From contig CM070567.1 in the NCBI GenBank assembly GCA_036346405.1, positions 45,495,633 through 45,559,632 of the forward strand: a stretch of DNA of 64,000 nt. The letters run 5' to 3'. This DNA is from Phyllostachys edulis (Eukaryota; Streptophyta; Magnoliopsida; Poales; Poaceae). A program made the position numbers and the translations under genes. Below the pieces are notes generated by a model. That model had not been told where the DNA came from and did not search any database. It saw only the letters and a program-made list of their open reading frames with translations. Shown here piece by piece: positions 1-10,238 of the stretch; position 1 is the stretch's first letter, and each line of letters begins with the position of its first letter.

Positions 1-709
1 TGCAAAAAATTCGCGGAGGTAAAGTATCAGGTAAAGAGTGTCAATGAAACAACCATCATAAACGCGGCAACGTGAGGGCTCCAGAAGGGCCCTCTATCAG
101 AAAGGTTGGCCCGCAAGCCTGTCCGCACGGTGACGGAGCTCTTCGACAAGATGGAAGAGTACACTCAAACGGAGGAAGATAGCAGTCGAAGGGCCACAAC
201 CCCTGCTGCCCCAGCATCCACCACCGCGGCTGGGGCACCCACCAAGCCGTGGACCACTGACTACTGGCAGAAGAGCCAAAACGTCTGCCATGTAGACGAC
301 AACCCACCCGCCGAGGAGGGAAGGCGCGGGGGCGGCGGCACACCGCCATGCCAAGCGCGCTACAAAAATGGCGGTACTAACTCGACAACAGGCCGGTGCC
401 GGGAGGACCGCCACCATTTTGTGACCTTCACGGAGAAGGGTCGCACACGACAAGGGAGTTTCGCACCATAGCGGCCATGCGGGACTACATGAGCCGCGAC
501 CGATAGCCGGCAGCACGAGACGGCGGAGGTGGGGCAGGCAACCAACTACTCACCCCGCCACCGAGACCCCTCATAGAAGCGGACCGCGAGGAAAACCAGC
601 AAAGGATCATTAACATGATCGCTGGAGGATTCTCGCTCAGCATGCCTTCCAAAAGACAACGCCGCCCGTACGCCCGACAAATTCACCACCTTGCAACATA
701 CCCTATGTC
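1..709 (+). pseudogene. gag remnant of the Tat-type gypsy element
   Basis: The frame around 106-260 reads a gag-like stretch (RTVTELFDKMEEYTQTEE) followed by a proline/alanine-rich, low-complexity tail. Gag proteins of this lineage commonly have such a helical TV.ELF..M.EY segment just before the nucleocapsid region. The upstream sequence reads through a stop near 84. No intact CCHC knuckle could be picked out. The segment ends at the target duplication of the RIRE1-like LTR. Confidence 0.55.
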
Positions 710-714
710 TAGCC

Positions 715-2308
715 TAAAGGGATACGGGTAGACTACGATAGCAACAATTCAAAATTTCTACCACGTAAACCAGGAAGCCAAGCAAGAAGATGATCACAGA
801 TCGTTACCACTAGACGCTACCGAAAGCGGCGGAAGAAGTGTCGAGCAACTGGTCCGACGAAGAGCGCGTCGATGTCTTGTCGTAGTCGATCGTCGGCGTC
901 CGGCAAAGACGTTGGTGCGATGGTCGTGGTCGATCGTCTCCTCCAGCACCTCTGCAGTTCTTTGCAAAGATCGCGGATCGTCCTTAAGCGCAACAACGTA
1001 GAAGCGCCTCTATGGTATCCACACGTCCAGGGAAGGAACAACCGTACGCCGGTGTGCTAGCACCAAATCGCACGGCAAGGCTCTCAAGAAGATGGCGGCT
1101 AGGGTTTCAGTAGGGCAACTCGTGTCAACTCACTTTTTCCCAATAGCCTCATGCATCTCCTTATATAGAGCCCGTGACGGATCCTATCCAAACACGTTTA
1201 CGAATCGTATTCATACTAGTTTGTTCCAACCCGTTAAGTGTGTGACCCGTTAGGTTCATGTGTAGTTCGATTGTGACTCGAAACCCTTCCTACCACGAGT
1301 CGTAGCGGTTCCTAGCGAGGACATAACGATTCCGAATACACACAAATTATATCGGACGAACCTTAATGCAATATGATCTACGACCAGGTCCTCATCACTT
1401 ACGACTGTGTCCTATCTCTATACGACTAGTTCAGATTTGATCACGACCAACTCGTAACTCCTTACGACTTGGTTTCACCACTCTGTGATTACGTTCGACC
1501 GCCTCGACTTGCTTGTATCTCCATACGACCAAATCCGTAGTCGTCGAACTAAGCATACCTACTCATGTATTCTCCTTTGCCTCACGATATCTGGTTGAAC
1601 TCCGTGAGATGTTGTGTCATCCATGGACTATTCAATGCTTTCTCGATCGAGTATCGATAACCTTATGTGGTCGAACTCTTCGACCACCAAAGGGCATGGC
1701 CATGCACTTTCTTTATCCGACCACTTGAGGGCCCGAGATATCTCTCTGTTATGTTAGGAGGGCAAATCCCATATCCCACCAGTCACATCCCTCTGCATGT
1801 TTCATAGTATACCCGAAAGCTACCTTTATAACCACCCAGTTACGAGTAGCGTTTGGCAACCCCTAAGAATGCTATTACACATGTAGTAAACCATGCTGAT
1901 CTCAGGTCTAAGGATTATACATCATCATTGCTTGAAACCAACTAACGACACATAGAATCATAACAGTCTCAATAGTGTCTCAAGGTGGGTCTTATCCAAC
2001 ACTATGTTCTCTAACACGTGTCCACATTATTGATTCGATATCCTATATCCATGACCGTGAAACATGGTCATCAATCAATACATGTGTTTGGTCGTAGAGT
2101 CACTAGTGTTCACCAAAGGACTTTCGACCGTGGATACTTTTAGAACAACATCATCATAAGTTAAAAAGAGCTTCACCAACAAGTCACATACTCGTTAATC
2201 TTCATGACTGATGATTCATTCAAGGAACAAGATAACATATTATCAAATATTGTGAACATAATGAAATATAATCATCTCTATGATTGCCTCTAGGGCATAT
2301 TTCCAACA
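715..2308 (-). mobile_element. RIRE1-like: Solo LTR, RIRE1/BARE-like Ty1/copia, inverted
   Basis: On the minus strand it begins TGTTGGAAATATGCC at 2308, the conserved start of BARE/RIRE1 LTRs, and runs 1594 bp to 715. A 5-bp target duplication (tagcc) sits at 710-714 and 2309-2313. There is no internal domain, so this is a solo LTR left by LTR-LTR recombination. It matches the second solo LTR at 39558-41121 along its length by eye, but its 3' terminus is mutated (taaagg where tgtagg is expected). It splits the gypsy element between gag and protease. Confidence 0.9.
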
Positions 2309-2313
2309 TAGCC

Positions 2314-2765
2314 CGCCTCGCTACGTCGAGATACCCATCTCCTTCGGCCCTGAGGATGCCCGTGGAGTGTATTTCCCACACCAGGACCCCCTCGTCATCT
2401 CCACCAACATTGCGGACTTCGAGGTCAGACACGTCCTTGTTGATGGAGGGAGCTCATCGGACCTCCTCTTAGTCAACGCCTTTGACAAGATGATGATCCC
2501 CCGGGATCGTCTGTCACCACCGGGCATACCCTTGATAGGCTTTGGGAGAAGACTAGTGACGGCCCTAGGACAGATTAACCTGATAGTCACATTTTGCGAC
2601 GATTTCGCATCCCGGATCGAGGTCGTTACCTTCGACATTGTCCAAATGGCCTACCAGTACAACACCACTCTCGGCCGGGCCACGCTCAACACCTTCGGGG
2701 CAATAGCCCACCACAATTACCTGTGCATGAAGATCCTCACACCAGAGGGCATCGTTACAGTGTAG
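2314..2765 (+). pseudogene. Retroviral-type aspartic protease remnant of the Tat gypsy element
   Basis: The frame reads through the protease core with VLVDGGSSSDLL at about 2430-2465, which aligns with the VLIDGGSSADIL active-site region typical of plant gypsy polyproteins. A second conserved run (PLIGFG) follows near 2530. Coding resumes directly after the solo LTR target duplication, so the LTR split one reading frame. The frame ends with a stop at 2763-2765, before reverse transcriptase, and another frame continues past it. Confidence 0.7.
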
Positions 2766-3080
2766 GGAGACCAAGACCTCGCAAGGCACATAGAGCTGAA
2801 GGCTCTCTCTCCAGCCCGGCACGTCCACACCGTCGTGCCGAACCAAAAGGACCAAGCAAGCCCGTCGCCGACGAAATAGGCGCCGAAGCCAAAGCCGCAA
2901 GGGCAGCTTCTACGAGTCCCTATAATGGACGACTCCCTAGAAATGACGGTGGCCCTCGGGGTGGAGCTCCCGACAGAGGCATGTGACACCATCCTCGGGG
3001 TACTCCGCAGCAACGTAGACGTCTTCGCCTGGGGCCCGCAGGACATCCACGGCGTAGCGCGGGCAACAATCGAGCACAAT
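2766..3080 (+). pseudogene. Protease to reverse transcriptase linker of the gypsy element, frameshifted
   Basis: Shifting frames still show the usual pre-RT sequence. A VALGVELPTEACD-like stretch and a DVFAWGPQDIHGV stretch (about 2950-3055) match the segment that precedes RT in Tat elements. Several stops and shifts are present. Nothing else is seen here. Confidence 0.5.
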
Positions 3081-3775
3081 AGTGCCATCTGAAGCGATGC
3101 GTCACCTAAGAAACAGAAAGTGCGGCGCATGTTGGCGGATCGCCTGGAAGCGGCCAGAAAAGAGATTGTGAAACTGCTAAAGGCAGGGGGCATTCGCGAG
3201 ATCAAATACTTGGAGTGGTTGGCCAACCCCGTCCTCGTACAGGAAAAAAACAGGCAAATGGCGCATGTTCGTCGACTTCACCGACCTCAACAAAGCATGC
3301 CCCAAGGACGACTTCCCATTACCCCGCATCGACCAACTGATGGATGCCACTTTGAGCTGTGAGCTGATGAGCTTCTTGGACGCCTACTTCGGGTACCATC
3401 AAGTACTCATGGCCAAGGAGGACGAACCAAAAACCGCATTCATCATGCCCATAGGAACATATTGCTACGCCCACATGCCCTTTGACCTCAAGAATGAGGG
3501 GGCAACATTCGCCCGCCTCATCACCAAGGTCCTAGCCGACCAGCTCGGCCGCAATGTGGAAGCGTACATAGACGACATAGTTATCAAGAGCAAGCTCGTA
3601 GAAACACATACGAGGGACTTGGAAGAAACCTTCGCCAACCTTCGGGTGGAGGGGATCAAGCTCAACCCTGAGAAGTGCGCCTTCGGTGTAAAGGCAGGCA
3701 AACTCCTGGGCTTCCTCATGTCCAAAAGGGGTATCAAGGCCAACCCCCAAAAAATAGGGCCATCTAGGAGATGAA
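3081..3775 (+). pseudogene. Reverse transcriptase of the Tat gypsy element
   Basis: RT starts in one frame (about 3105-3250) with LLKAGGIREIKYLEWLANPV and shifts frame around 3250. It then runs through MFVDFTDLNKACPKDDFPLP and the catalytic YIDDIV box near 3568-3585. It continues through the CAFGVKAGKLLGF region and stops at 3772-3774. The catalytic aspartates are intact although the gene is broken. The fold is that of a Ty3/gypsy RT, which copies element RNA into DNA in cytoplasmic particles. Confidence 0.85.
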
Positions 3776-4029
3776 GCCCCCTCACAACACCCGCGAGGTG
3801 TGAAAGCTGACAGGGTGCCTTGTCGCCCTCAGCCGATTCCTGTCCCGCTCGGCCGAAAGAGCCCTGCCATTTTTCAAAACACTCTGGGGAACAGAGCCGT
3901 TCCGATGGACGGACGACTGCCAAAAATCATTCGAAGACCTTAAACAGTACCTCGTTCAGCTGTAAAGCCTCACCAGCCTGGAGCAAGGCGCAGACCTGCT
4001 ACTGTACATTGTCGCCTCTCCCTCGTCGA

Positions 4030-4373
4030 TGAGCGCAATCCTCGTCTAAGAAAGAAACGGTCAGCACCCAATATACTATGTCTCGGAGGCCCTCCAGGGC
4101 GCCAAAATATGATACACAGAACTCGAAAAGCTAGAGTATGCCCTGCTTATGGCCTCGCGCAAGCTCTAGCACTATTTCTTGGCGCACTCCATCACGGTCC
4201 TGACGTCCTACCTGCTAGCATTGCTACTTCGAAACAAAGACACCTCGGGCAGAATAGGCAAGTGGGCAGCAGAGTTGACGCCTTTCGACAACACCTTCGC
4301 AGCGAGAACCGCCATCAAGTCACAGGCCCTCGCAGAATTCATCGCCGAGTGGACCCTGCCTAAAGAAGAATAG
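4030..4373 (+). pseudogene. First (gypsy-type) RNase H, degenerate
   Basis: Across two frames with stops, the sequence reads a YYVSEALQGAK-like start, then LEYALLMASRKL, then AHSITVLTSYLLALLLRNKDTSGRIGKWAAEL. These match the RNase H of gypsy elements (YYVSK.L..AE.RY...EKLALALV..ARKLRHYF). Reading ends at a stop near 4371, just before the second RNase H. Confidence 0.65.
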
Positions 4374-4385
4374 CCTTCAGCCACA

Positions 4386-4830
4386 GTGGAGGCCCCGTGG
4401 ATAATGTACACGGACGGATCATGGTGCACCACCGGAGCTGGCGCCGCAGCCATCTTGGTCACCCCCGACGGACGGAGCGTATCACACGCCGCGTGTCTGG
4501 ACTTCCCGACAATAAACAACGCCTCGGAGTATGAAGCATTACTACTGGGCCTCCGCAAAGCAAAAGCGCTGGGAGCAAAGCGCGTCATCATCAAAAGTGA
4601 CTCCTACCTCGTGGTGGGCTACTTCGACAAGTCATTCCTAGTGAGGGGCCCAGAAATGGCCCGGTACCTGGCCACAATACGAGAAGCCACCAATCACTTC
4701 CTTGGCATTACCGTCCAAGCAATCCCCAGAGGCAACAACGAGGCAGCAGACAGATTGGCAAAGATGGCCAGTTCCGACGAAGGGCCCCCGCAAGAAGTAT
4801 TCTATGAGACTCTTAGCAAATCCTCCACAG
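4386..4830 (+). pseudogene. Second, archaeal-type RNase H (aRH) of the Tat element
   Basis: The open frame from 4386 reads MYTDGSW (first catalytic Asp), NNASEYEALLLGLRKAKALG (catalytic Glu helix), VIIKSDSYLVV (second Asp) and NNEAADRLAKMAS (last Asp). All four catalytic positions are present. A second RNase H of this type is diagnostic of the Tat clade. The open frame continues through a repeat linker into the start of integrase before breaking. Confidence 0.85.
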
Positions 4831-4935
4831 CGCCCAAAGCACAAGGCGCTGGCCCCAAATCACAAGGGGTTGCGCCCGAAGCACAAGGGGTTGGGCCCGG
4901 AGCACAAGGGGCTGGGCCCAAATCACAAGGAGTCG
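4831..4935 (+). repeat. 21-bp tandem repeat encoding a heptapeptide in the aRH-integrase linker
   Basis: Five in-frame 21-bp units encode variants of (A/S)QG(A/V)(G/A)P(K/E/G). The units share the core cacaagg and alternate between gctgggccc and gttgcgccc types. The linker sits between the second RNase H and the integrase zinc-binding region. It is a local unit amplification in a coding region. Confidence 0.75.
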
Positions 4936-4949
4936 CACACCTGGTGCTC

Positions 4950-6180
4950 CCGGTGGTCGGGGTGGATTGGCGAGACATCATCATCAAGTACCTCACAGGA
5001 GAAGAACCCGAAGATGTGACAGAAGCAAAATGCATTCATTGTTGGGCACGAAATTACTACATGATCGCCAGGGAACTCTACAAGGGAGGCATTTGCGCCC
5101 CTTTCCTCTGCTGCGTATCCCAGAAGGAGGGTCAATCCCTCCTCAAAGACATCCATGAGGGCCTCTGTGGCATGCACCAAGCGCCCGAGGCCTCGTGGGG
5201 AGAACTTTTCCCAAGGATTTTACTGGCCGACAATGCTTCGGGATGCGCAGGACCTCATCCAGCGCTGCTAGGGGTGCCAGTGGGCCAACCGCAGCCCGAG
5301 GGTGTCGGCGCTGCCGTTACAACCCCTGCCCCATCTAGCCCTTCGCGCGATGGGGACTGGACATCATCGGACCATACCCGACGGCCAAGAGCAATCTCCG
5401 CTTCACGTTCATCGCCATCGAGTACTCCAGATGGGTCGAAACTAAGCTAGTCGCCAAAATCACCGCGGCAGCAGCACAGCGGTTCACATGGAAAAACATT
5501 ATTTGCCGCTATGGGGGTGCCGCGTGACATAGTTACTGACAACGGCGCCCAGTTTGACTTGGAGGCCTTCTGAGCATTCTACAGGGACCTGGGCATAACA
5601 ATATGCTTCGCGTCCGTCGGACACCCCGAGTCCAACAGGGCCATCGAGCGGGCCAACGGCAACCTCCTAAATGGCTTGAAGAAATGCCTCGTAGGCCTTC
5701 TAAAGGGACTTTGGCCTGAAGAGCTCCAGAAGGCTCTATGGGCACTCCGAATATCACCCACAAGAGCTACGGGCTTCTCTCCATTCAAGCTCCTCTTCGG
5801 CGACGAAGCCATGACCCCATGAGAGTTCGCGGCCAGGTCTAACCGGGCAATAGCACAGGCAGACCCGGCAGGGTGGGAGGTTTCTCAACCTCCTCGAAGA
5901 ACAACGCGTGCAGGCCGTCTCACCCATGGCAAGGTACAGCGAAGGAGTTGCTCGGGCATATAACAGAAAGGTCAAGATCCGCACCCTTGCACATGGTTCT
6001 AAAGCGAGCTGCAAACGTCGTGACCATGGACAAGCTGGAGTCCAAATGGGAAGGGTCGTACATTATCACCGACACCATGAGGGCTGGATCCTTCTGCATC
6101 GCGACATCGGAGGGGCAACAGGTGGACCACACATGGAATGCAAAGAGCCTCTGAAAGTTCTATCCTTAGCACCTTTGTAA
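4950..6180 (+). pseudogene. Integrase remnant of the Tat gypsy element
   Basis: A frame at about 4955-5170 reads DWRDIIIKYLTGEEP and then GLCGMHQ, the region leading into the HHCC zinc finger. Another frame near 5345-5450 reads WGLDIIGPYP and FIAIEYSRWVE, the DD(35)E core start. Downstream the DNGAQF (near 5537) and GHPESNRAIERANG segments are still visible in alternating frames. The C-terminal HTWNAKSL end is near 6128-6152. Multiple stops and shifts make the enzyme inactive. Confidence 0.7.
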
Positions 6181-6305
6181 AAAACAGCTGCGCCCGAAAA
6201 ATTGCCTCGTCGCCCTTGTACGACGGGGGCATGTACAAAATCAAAATGTGCCTCGTGGCATGTTTTGCCCGCATTTAATGAAAAAAGCGGCACGAGGCAA
6301 CAAGA

Positions 6306-6530
6306 CAGTGTATAAACAGACACCGTGCATGGCCTTCGGCCCCGGTACACACCGATGCCCTCCGCAGGCATGAGTGTATAAACAAACACCGCGCATGGGC
6401 TTCGGCCCTAGTGCACACCGATGCCCTCCGCAGGCATGAGTGTATAAACAGACAGCGCGCATGGCCTGTGGCCCTGGTGCACACCGACGCCCTCCGCAGG
6501 CATGAGTGTATAAACGAAGACGACGCGCAA
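6306..6530 (+). repeat. 65-bp tandem repeat, about 3.3 units
   Basis: Units begin gtgtataaac and end gccctccgcaggcatga. Starts are near 6308, 6372 and 6438, with a partial unit near 6505. They lie in the non-coding stretch between integrase and the 3' end of the Tat element, where this lineage often carries tandem repeats. Confidence 0.85.
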
Positions 6531-6589
6531 GGCTAACCCTAGTGCGACGCTTGGTCCTAGAACCAAAATGCACCAGGGGGGGACGGCGT

Positions 6590-7200
6590 CGATCTTTGCC
6601 TCCCCCTCGCAAAAAAACTAGGGCTCCCCAGAGCCCTATCTACAAAAGTATGGGGGACGGCGCGAGGCTTCGCCTCCCCCTCACAAAGTATTAGGGTTCC
6701 CTAGAGCCCTATCTAAAAAAGTATGGGGGACAGTGCGAGGCTTCGTCTCCCCCTCGCAAAGGATTAGGGCTCCCCGGAGCCCTATCTAAAAAGTATAGGG
6801 GACAGCGCGAGGCTTCGCCTCCCCTCGCAAAGGATTAGGGCTCCCCGGAGCCCTATCTAAAAAAGTATGAGGGACGGCGCGAGGCTTCGTCTCCCCCTCG
6901 CAAAGGATTAGGGCTCCCTGGAGCCCTATCTAAAAAGGTATAGGGGACGGCGTGAGGTTTTGCCTCCCCCTCGCAAAGAATTAGGGCTCCCCGGAGCCCT
7001 ATCTAAAAAAGTATGGGGAACGACGTGAGGCTTCGCCTCTCAATCGCAAAAGCTAGGGCTCCCCGGAGCCCTATCTAAAAAAGTATGAGGAACGACGCGA
7101 GGCTTCGTCTCCCCCTCATAAAAGCTAGGGCACCCCGGAGCTCTATCTAAAAAAGTACGGGGGGCGGCGCGAGGCTTCGCCTCCCCCTCGTAAAAAGCTA
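6590..7200 (+). repeat. 72-bp tandem repeat, about eight units, each with two short hairpins
   Basis: Eight units repeat the pattern agggctcc-cc-ggagccct, atctaaaaaagtat, gcgaggcttcgcctcccc. Unit starts are near 6619, 6691, 6764, 6836, 6909, 6981, 7052 and 7125. Each unit carries two inverted repeats (AGGGCTCC/GGAGCCCT and GAGGC/GCCTC), so the array could fold into a row of small stem-loops. It is part of the 3' region of the Tat element. Confidence 0.9.
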
Positions 7201-7349
7201 GGGCAACCCAAATGAAAACAAATAGAAGGCAAGGCGAGCAAACATTACACGATACATTGCAAGCTCAACATACAACGGCCAAACAACGTGGCCCACACTA
7301 ACAATACACATGCTCAGCGCCGCAGTGAATGAAGTACAGTATGACCATA

Positions 7350-8399
7350 TCAACTATCCACGGGGACAAAATCCCACGGCTCCTCATTTAGCACCCACTT
7401 AAGCAGCTCCTCGTCAGATGGGTCGGTAGCCATGAACATCAAATACTCCCTCTCCAGGGCACACTAGTCCGACCCATCGAAGGAGCTCGATGAAATAGCG
7501 GGCATGGCGGGAGGGGGCAACGGCCCCTCGGGCGTAGTTAAAACCCCCTGGCTCTCCCAGAAAGCCCATATCTCTTCGTGTGCCTTCGCAGCCCTCTGTT
7601 CGCGAAGACGAAAAAACCTCTTCATCGGCCCTTCCGGTTTTGCCTTCTTCCAATGCTGCCACTTGGCGCCATGACATACGATGCCCCATTAGCACACCTT
7701 GAGAGACCAGATCAAAAGTACTCCGCGCTCATCCTTTGAACTGCGTGAGGGGGCGGAAACCTTCAGTCGCCACCTTTTAGGGCAAGGCCCTCGCCCGGTG
7801 GTACGACGGAACAAAACCGGACCACCCTAAACAAAATATAAAGTAACATAAAGCAACACGCACAGTAGTAGCACATGCTTCTTTCCATTCACAAAATAGT
7901 TCATTACAAAAGTCAGCCCCTCCCTAATGCCGCCTCGGCGCGCGTAGCGACACCGGAGCAAAGAAAAAGAAAAACCCTAGCCTAAGATTGAAACAAAATA
8001 GTGATTCACGAAGAGGAGCAGAGGGTCACACCTTGCCTCCGGTGGTGGCCCCCCGCTCGACCGCTCCGACCCCATCCGTCGGGCCCTTCCCTTTCTTCTT
8101 CTACGCCAGGGCCGCCCGGAGCGACTCCATCGTGGCATCATGACCGTGCGGGGCCCAGAAGTCCTTGGCAAGAGCGTTGCTAGCCCTCCGCACCTGCTTC
8201 TGACCGGAAGAAATCTCTGCCGTAGAAGCCACGGGCATGGAGCCGGCACAACCTCTGATCCGGGGCCATGAACGTCGTCCAGGTCTGCCAGCTTCCCCTC
8301 GTCCTTGAGGGCTCGCAGAACCTACGTCGTCACGGTGGAACGGCCCAACTCGTCCGTGTACGCCACCACACCCCCCCGGTCTTTGTTTTGCTTCATCAT
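7350..8399 (-). pseudogene. Minus-strand coding remnant inside the Tat element (antisense ORF)
   Basis: Two protein-like blocks read on the minus strand. The 5' block starts at ATG 8399 (MMKQNKDRGGVVAYTDELG), has a stop about 25 codons in, reads LRALKDEGKLADLDDVHGPG, then shifts frame and ends ATMESLRAALA at 8101. The 3' block (7670-7350) reads AKWQHWKKAKPEGPMKRFFR, WAFWESQGVL and, after one stop, LKWVLNEEPWDFVPVDS with a terminal stop at 7350. The 7680-8100 gap has no clear coding and could be an intron or decay. Tat elements are known to carry antisense ORFs here. The function is not known and I cannot name the protein. Confidence 0.6.
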
Positions 8400-8528
8400 C
8401 TGGTAGCGCAGAGGAGCACTCGAAATGGCGGGGCACAAGACACGTGAAAGAGCAAGACGCGGGAGGCAGGGCTACAAACGAGGGCTCTGGATGCGAATAT
8501 GGGGGGGGGGGATCCAGCCCCAAGCTCC

Positions 8529-8538
8529 CTATTTATAG
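8529..8538 (-). promoter_or_regulatory. TATA box for the antisense ORF
   Basis: The sequence ctatttatag (minus strand ctataaatag) lies about 130 bp upstream of the antisense start codon at 8399, a normal distance for a plant TATA box plus a short leader. The motif is almost a palindrome, so on its own it is weak evidence. The correct spacing and strand relative to the coding remnant support it. Confidence 0.45.
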
Positions 8539-8860
8539 GCGGCGCATGATGTACAAGGACGCCGAAGCACAGGTTTAGAAGCCACGACCCAAACAGAGAA
8601 TGACATGTGGCGAGCCAACAACACACTAAGCCGACAGACGTTATGGCGCACAGGAACCAACAAACGGCGGTAACAAAGGCGTCGCGCAACCACCAGGCGC
8701 GGCACCCGAAGTGTCGCGAAAGCCACCCATTTATGGCGTGCAGCGCCCAACGCTGCGCGCTATCCAACGGGCCGCCACCGGGCCTGTTGGCTCGATCCTC
8801 ACACCGCGGGGAGGGGCATGCCAACTAAAAGCTTCACTAGGCTGAAGGGGACGATTTACC

Positions 8861-9492
8861 TGTACCCTCCGGGAAGAAAGGCGCGGTTTCAGCCATGACG
8901 AAGCAAGACCTTGACCGTGAGGAGCTTGTCATAGGGGCGGCCCATCGGCCCCACGACCAGGCAAACACCGCAAGCGTGCACACCCCGTCGGGTACCGCCA
9001 GAGGGTCCAAAGGGTCGAAGGGGCCCGGAGGGACTCGGAAGCGCCCAAAGGGAGCCGAAGGCGCCCGAAAGGGTCCAGAGGGGGCCCAAAGAGGTTCGAA
9101 GGGGCCCGAGGGGTGCTAGGTGGTTTGGAGCTTTTCAACCTCCCGGGGCGGCCAAAGTCGTCTGGGCAGAGGGGTCCCATGCCCCGCCTCGAAGGACCAC
9201 AGTACCGCTAAGCCGGGCGCACCTGCCAGATGGACCAGGACCAGGAGGGTCCACCATGAGCCAAAGGCTACACCTAGGGGTAAAAAAAGCCCCTGCAGTC
9301 CCTACTTGTATAGGGTCCTGTACAGGATAGACTTTAATCTCATGTACCCAGTGGAAAGCCTATAAATAGCCACCTCCCCCCGTGTAAGGGGATAGAATGT
9401 ATTTTTCCGATTAATCAATACCTGCTTACTTCTTGACAACCAGTCCCCTCTTCGAGGACCCTTCGGGTACCCTCGTGGATACTAGGGGTCCA
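8861..9492 (+). mobile_element. Provisional 3' LTR of the Tat gypsy element
   Basis: The segment begins TGTACCC and ends GGGTCCA, an imperfect inverted pair. It has a TATA motif (cctataaata, about 9359-9368) followed by a polyadenylation-rich stretch, as an LTR should. A purine tract (gaagggga) lies a few bases upstream. Without the 5' LTR in the window, neither boundary can be confirmed. The right end must lie before the dehydrogenase exon at 9635. Confidence 0.45.
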
Positions 9493-9634
9493 CTCTTTCT
9501 ACTGTTTAGTTTTTCTTGCTACGACAATTTCCTTCCCAAAAGAAAAGTTTCTTTTGTCTATGTCTGTCAAAGAGGATATATTGACAAACAAGAAAAGAGC
9601 AGCTCGCCAGGAGAAACATACGTAGTTTAATTAC

Positions 9635-10190
9635 CTGGGGTATGTTCTTGAGGTAATGTTTCAGTAGAGAAAGAACCAAACCCAACATAGCTGCGCACAT
9701 TTAGTTACAGTTTGAAACTGCATCATAATTGGAGAAAAGAATAGCTACGAGTGTATCAAACCGTGATGCATGTCTATGTTTGTAAGGGCATTACTGTTGT
9801 TTCGACCGACATTAGTGGGGATTACTCCAGGATGAATGGAATTTGCAGTCAGGTTGCACCCTTCCACCTGAAACGCCATCAAATTTGGTTTATGATTTTG
9901 AGATTGTCGAAATGCTTTTAGAAAAAAAATGCGTTAGTTATCCTTGTGCTTAATTTGCCCAATAAAAGTATTTTGTTTCCCAAGGTCTTAAATGAGTAAA
10001 TGTACTCTGACTATTTTTAAAAGACGTTCAAACTTGAGTGATTTTTTTGTCCCTCAACTTGCGTTTTGATTAACAAACTAGCCTTTAAGCAGATAATGGA
10101 AGACTAGTAAGGATACTAGTATGCATTTTTTCCGTTACATACTTTTGTCATACGTATTTACTATTTTTCATTAGTTGATTTTCAAATTAT

Positions 10191-10238
<48 letters not shown>

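Larger units (their letters stand above)
1..9492 (+). mobile_element. Decayed Ty3/gypsy LTR retrotransposon, Tat (dual RNase H) type, 5' end outside window
   Basis: Fragments read in the order gag, protease, reverse transcriptase, RNase H, a second archaeal-type RNase H, integrase, tandem repeats, a minus-strand coding remnant, then an LTR-like end. Two RNase H domains plus a repeat-rich and antisense-ORF-bearing stretch before the 3' LTR are hallmarks of the Tat lineage (Ogre, Grande, RIRE2-like elements). The 5' LTR and the start of gag lie left of base 1. Every frame has stops or shifts, so the copy is dead. It is interrupted by an inverted solo LTR at 715-2308. The right boundary is provisional. 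Its position suggests that it inserted into the last intron of the neighbouring dehydrogenase copy. Confidence 0.8.

Noticed and set aside
6241..6612. 123-codon minus-strand frame with repeated YTHACGG units
   Set aside because: It is the 65-bp tandem repeat read in one frame; repeat period and indels explain it.
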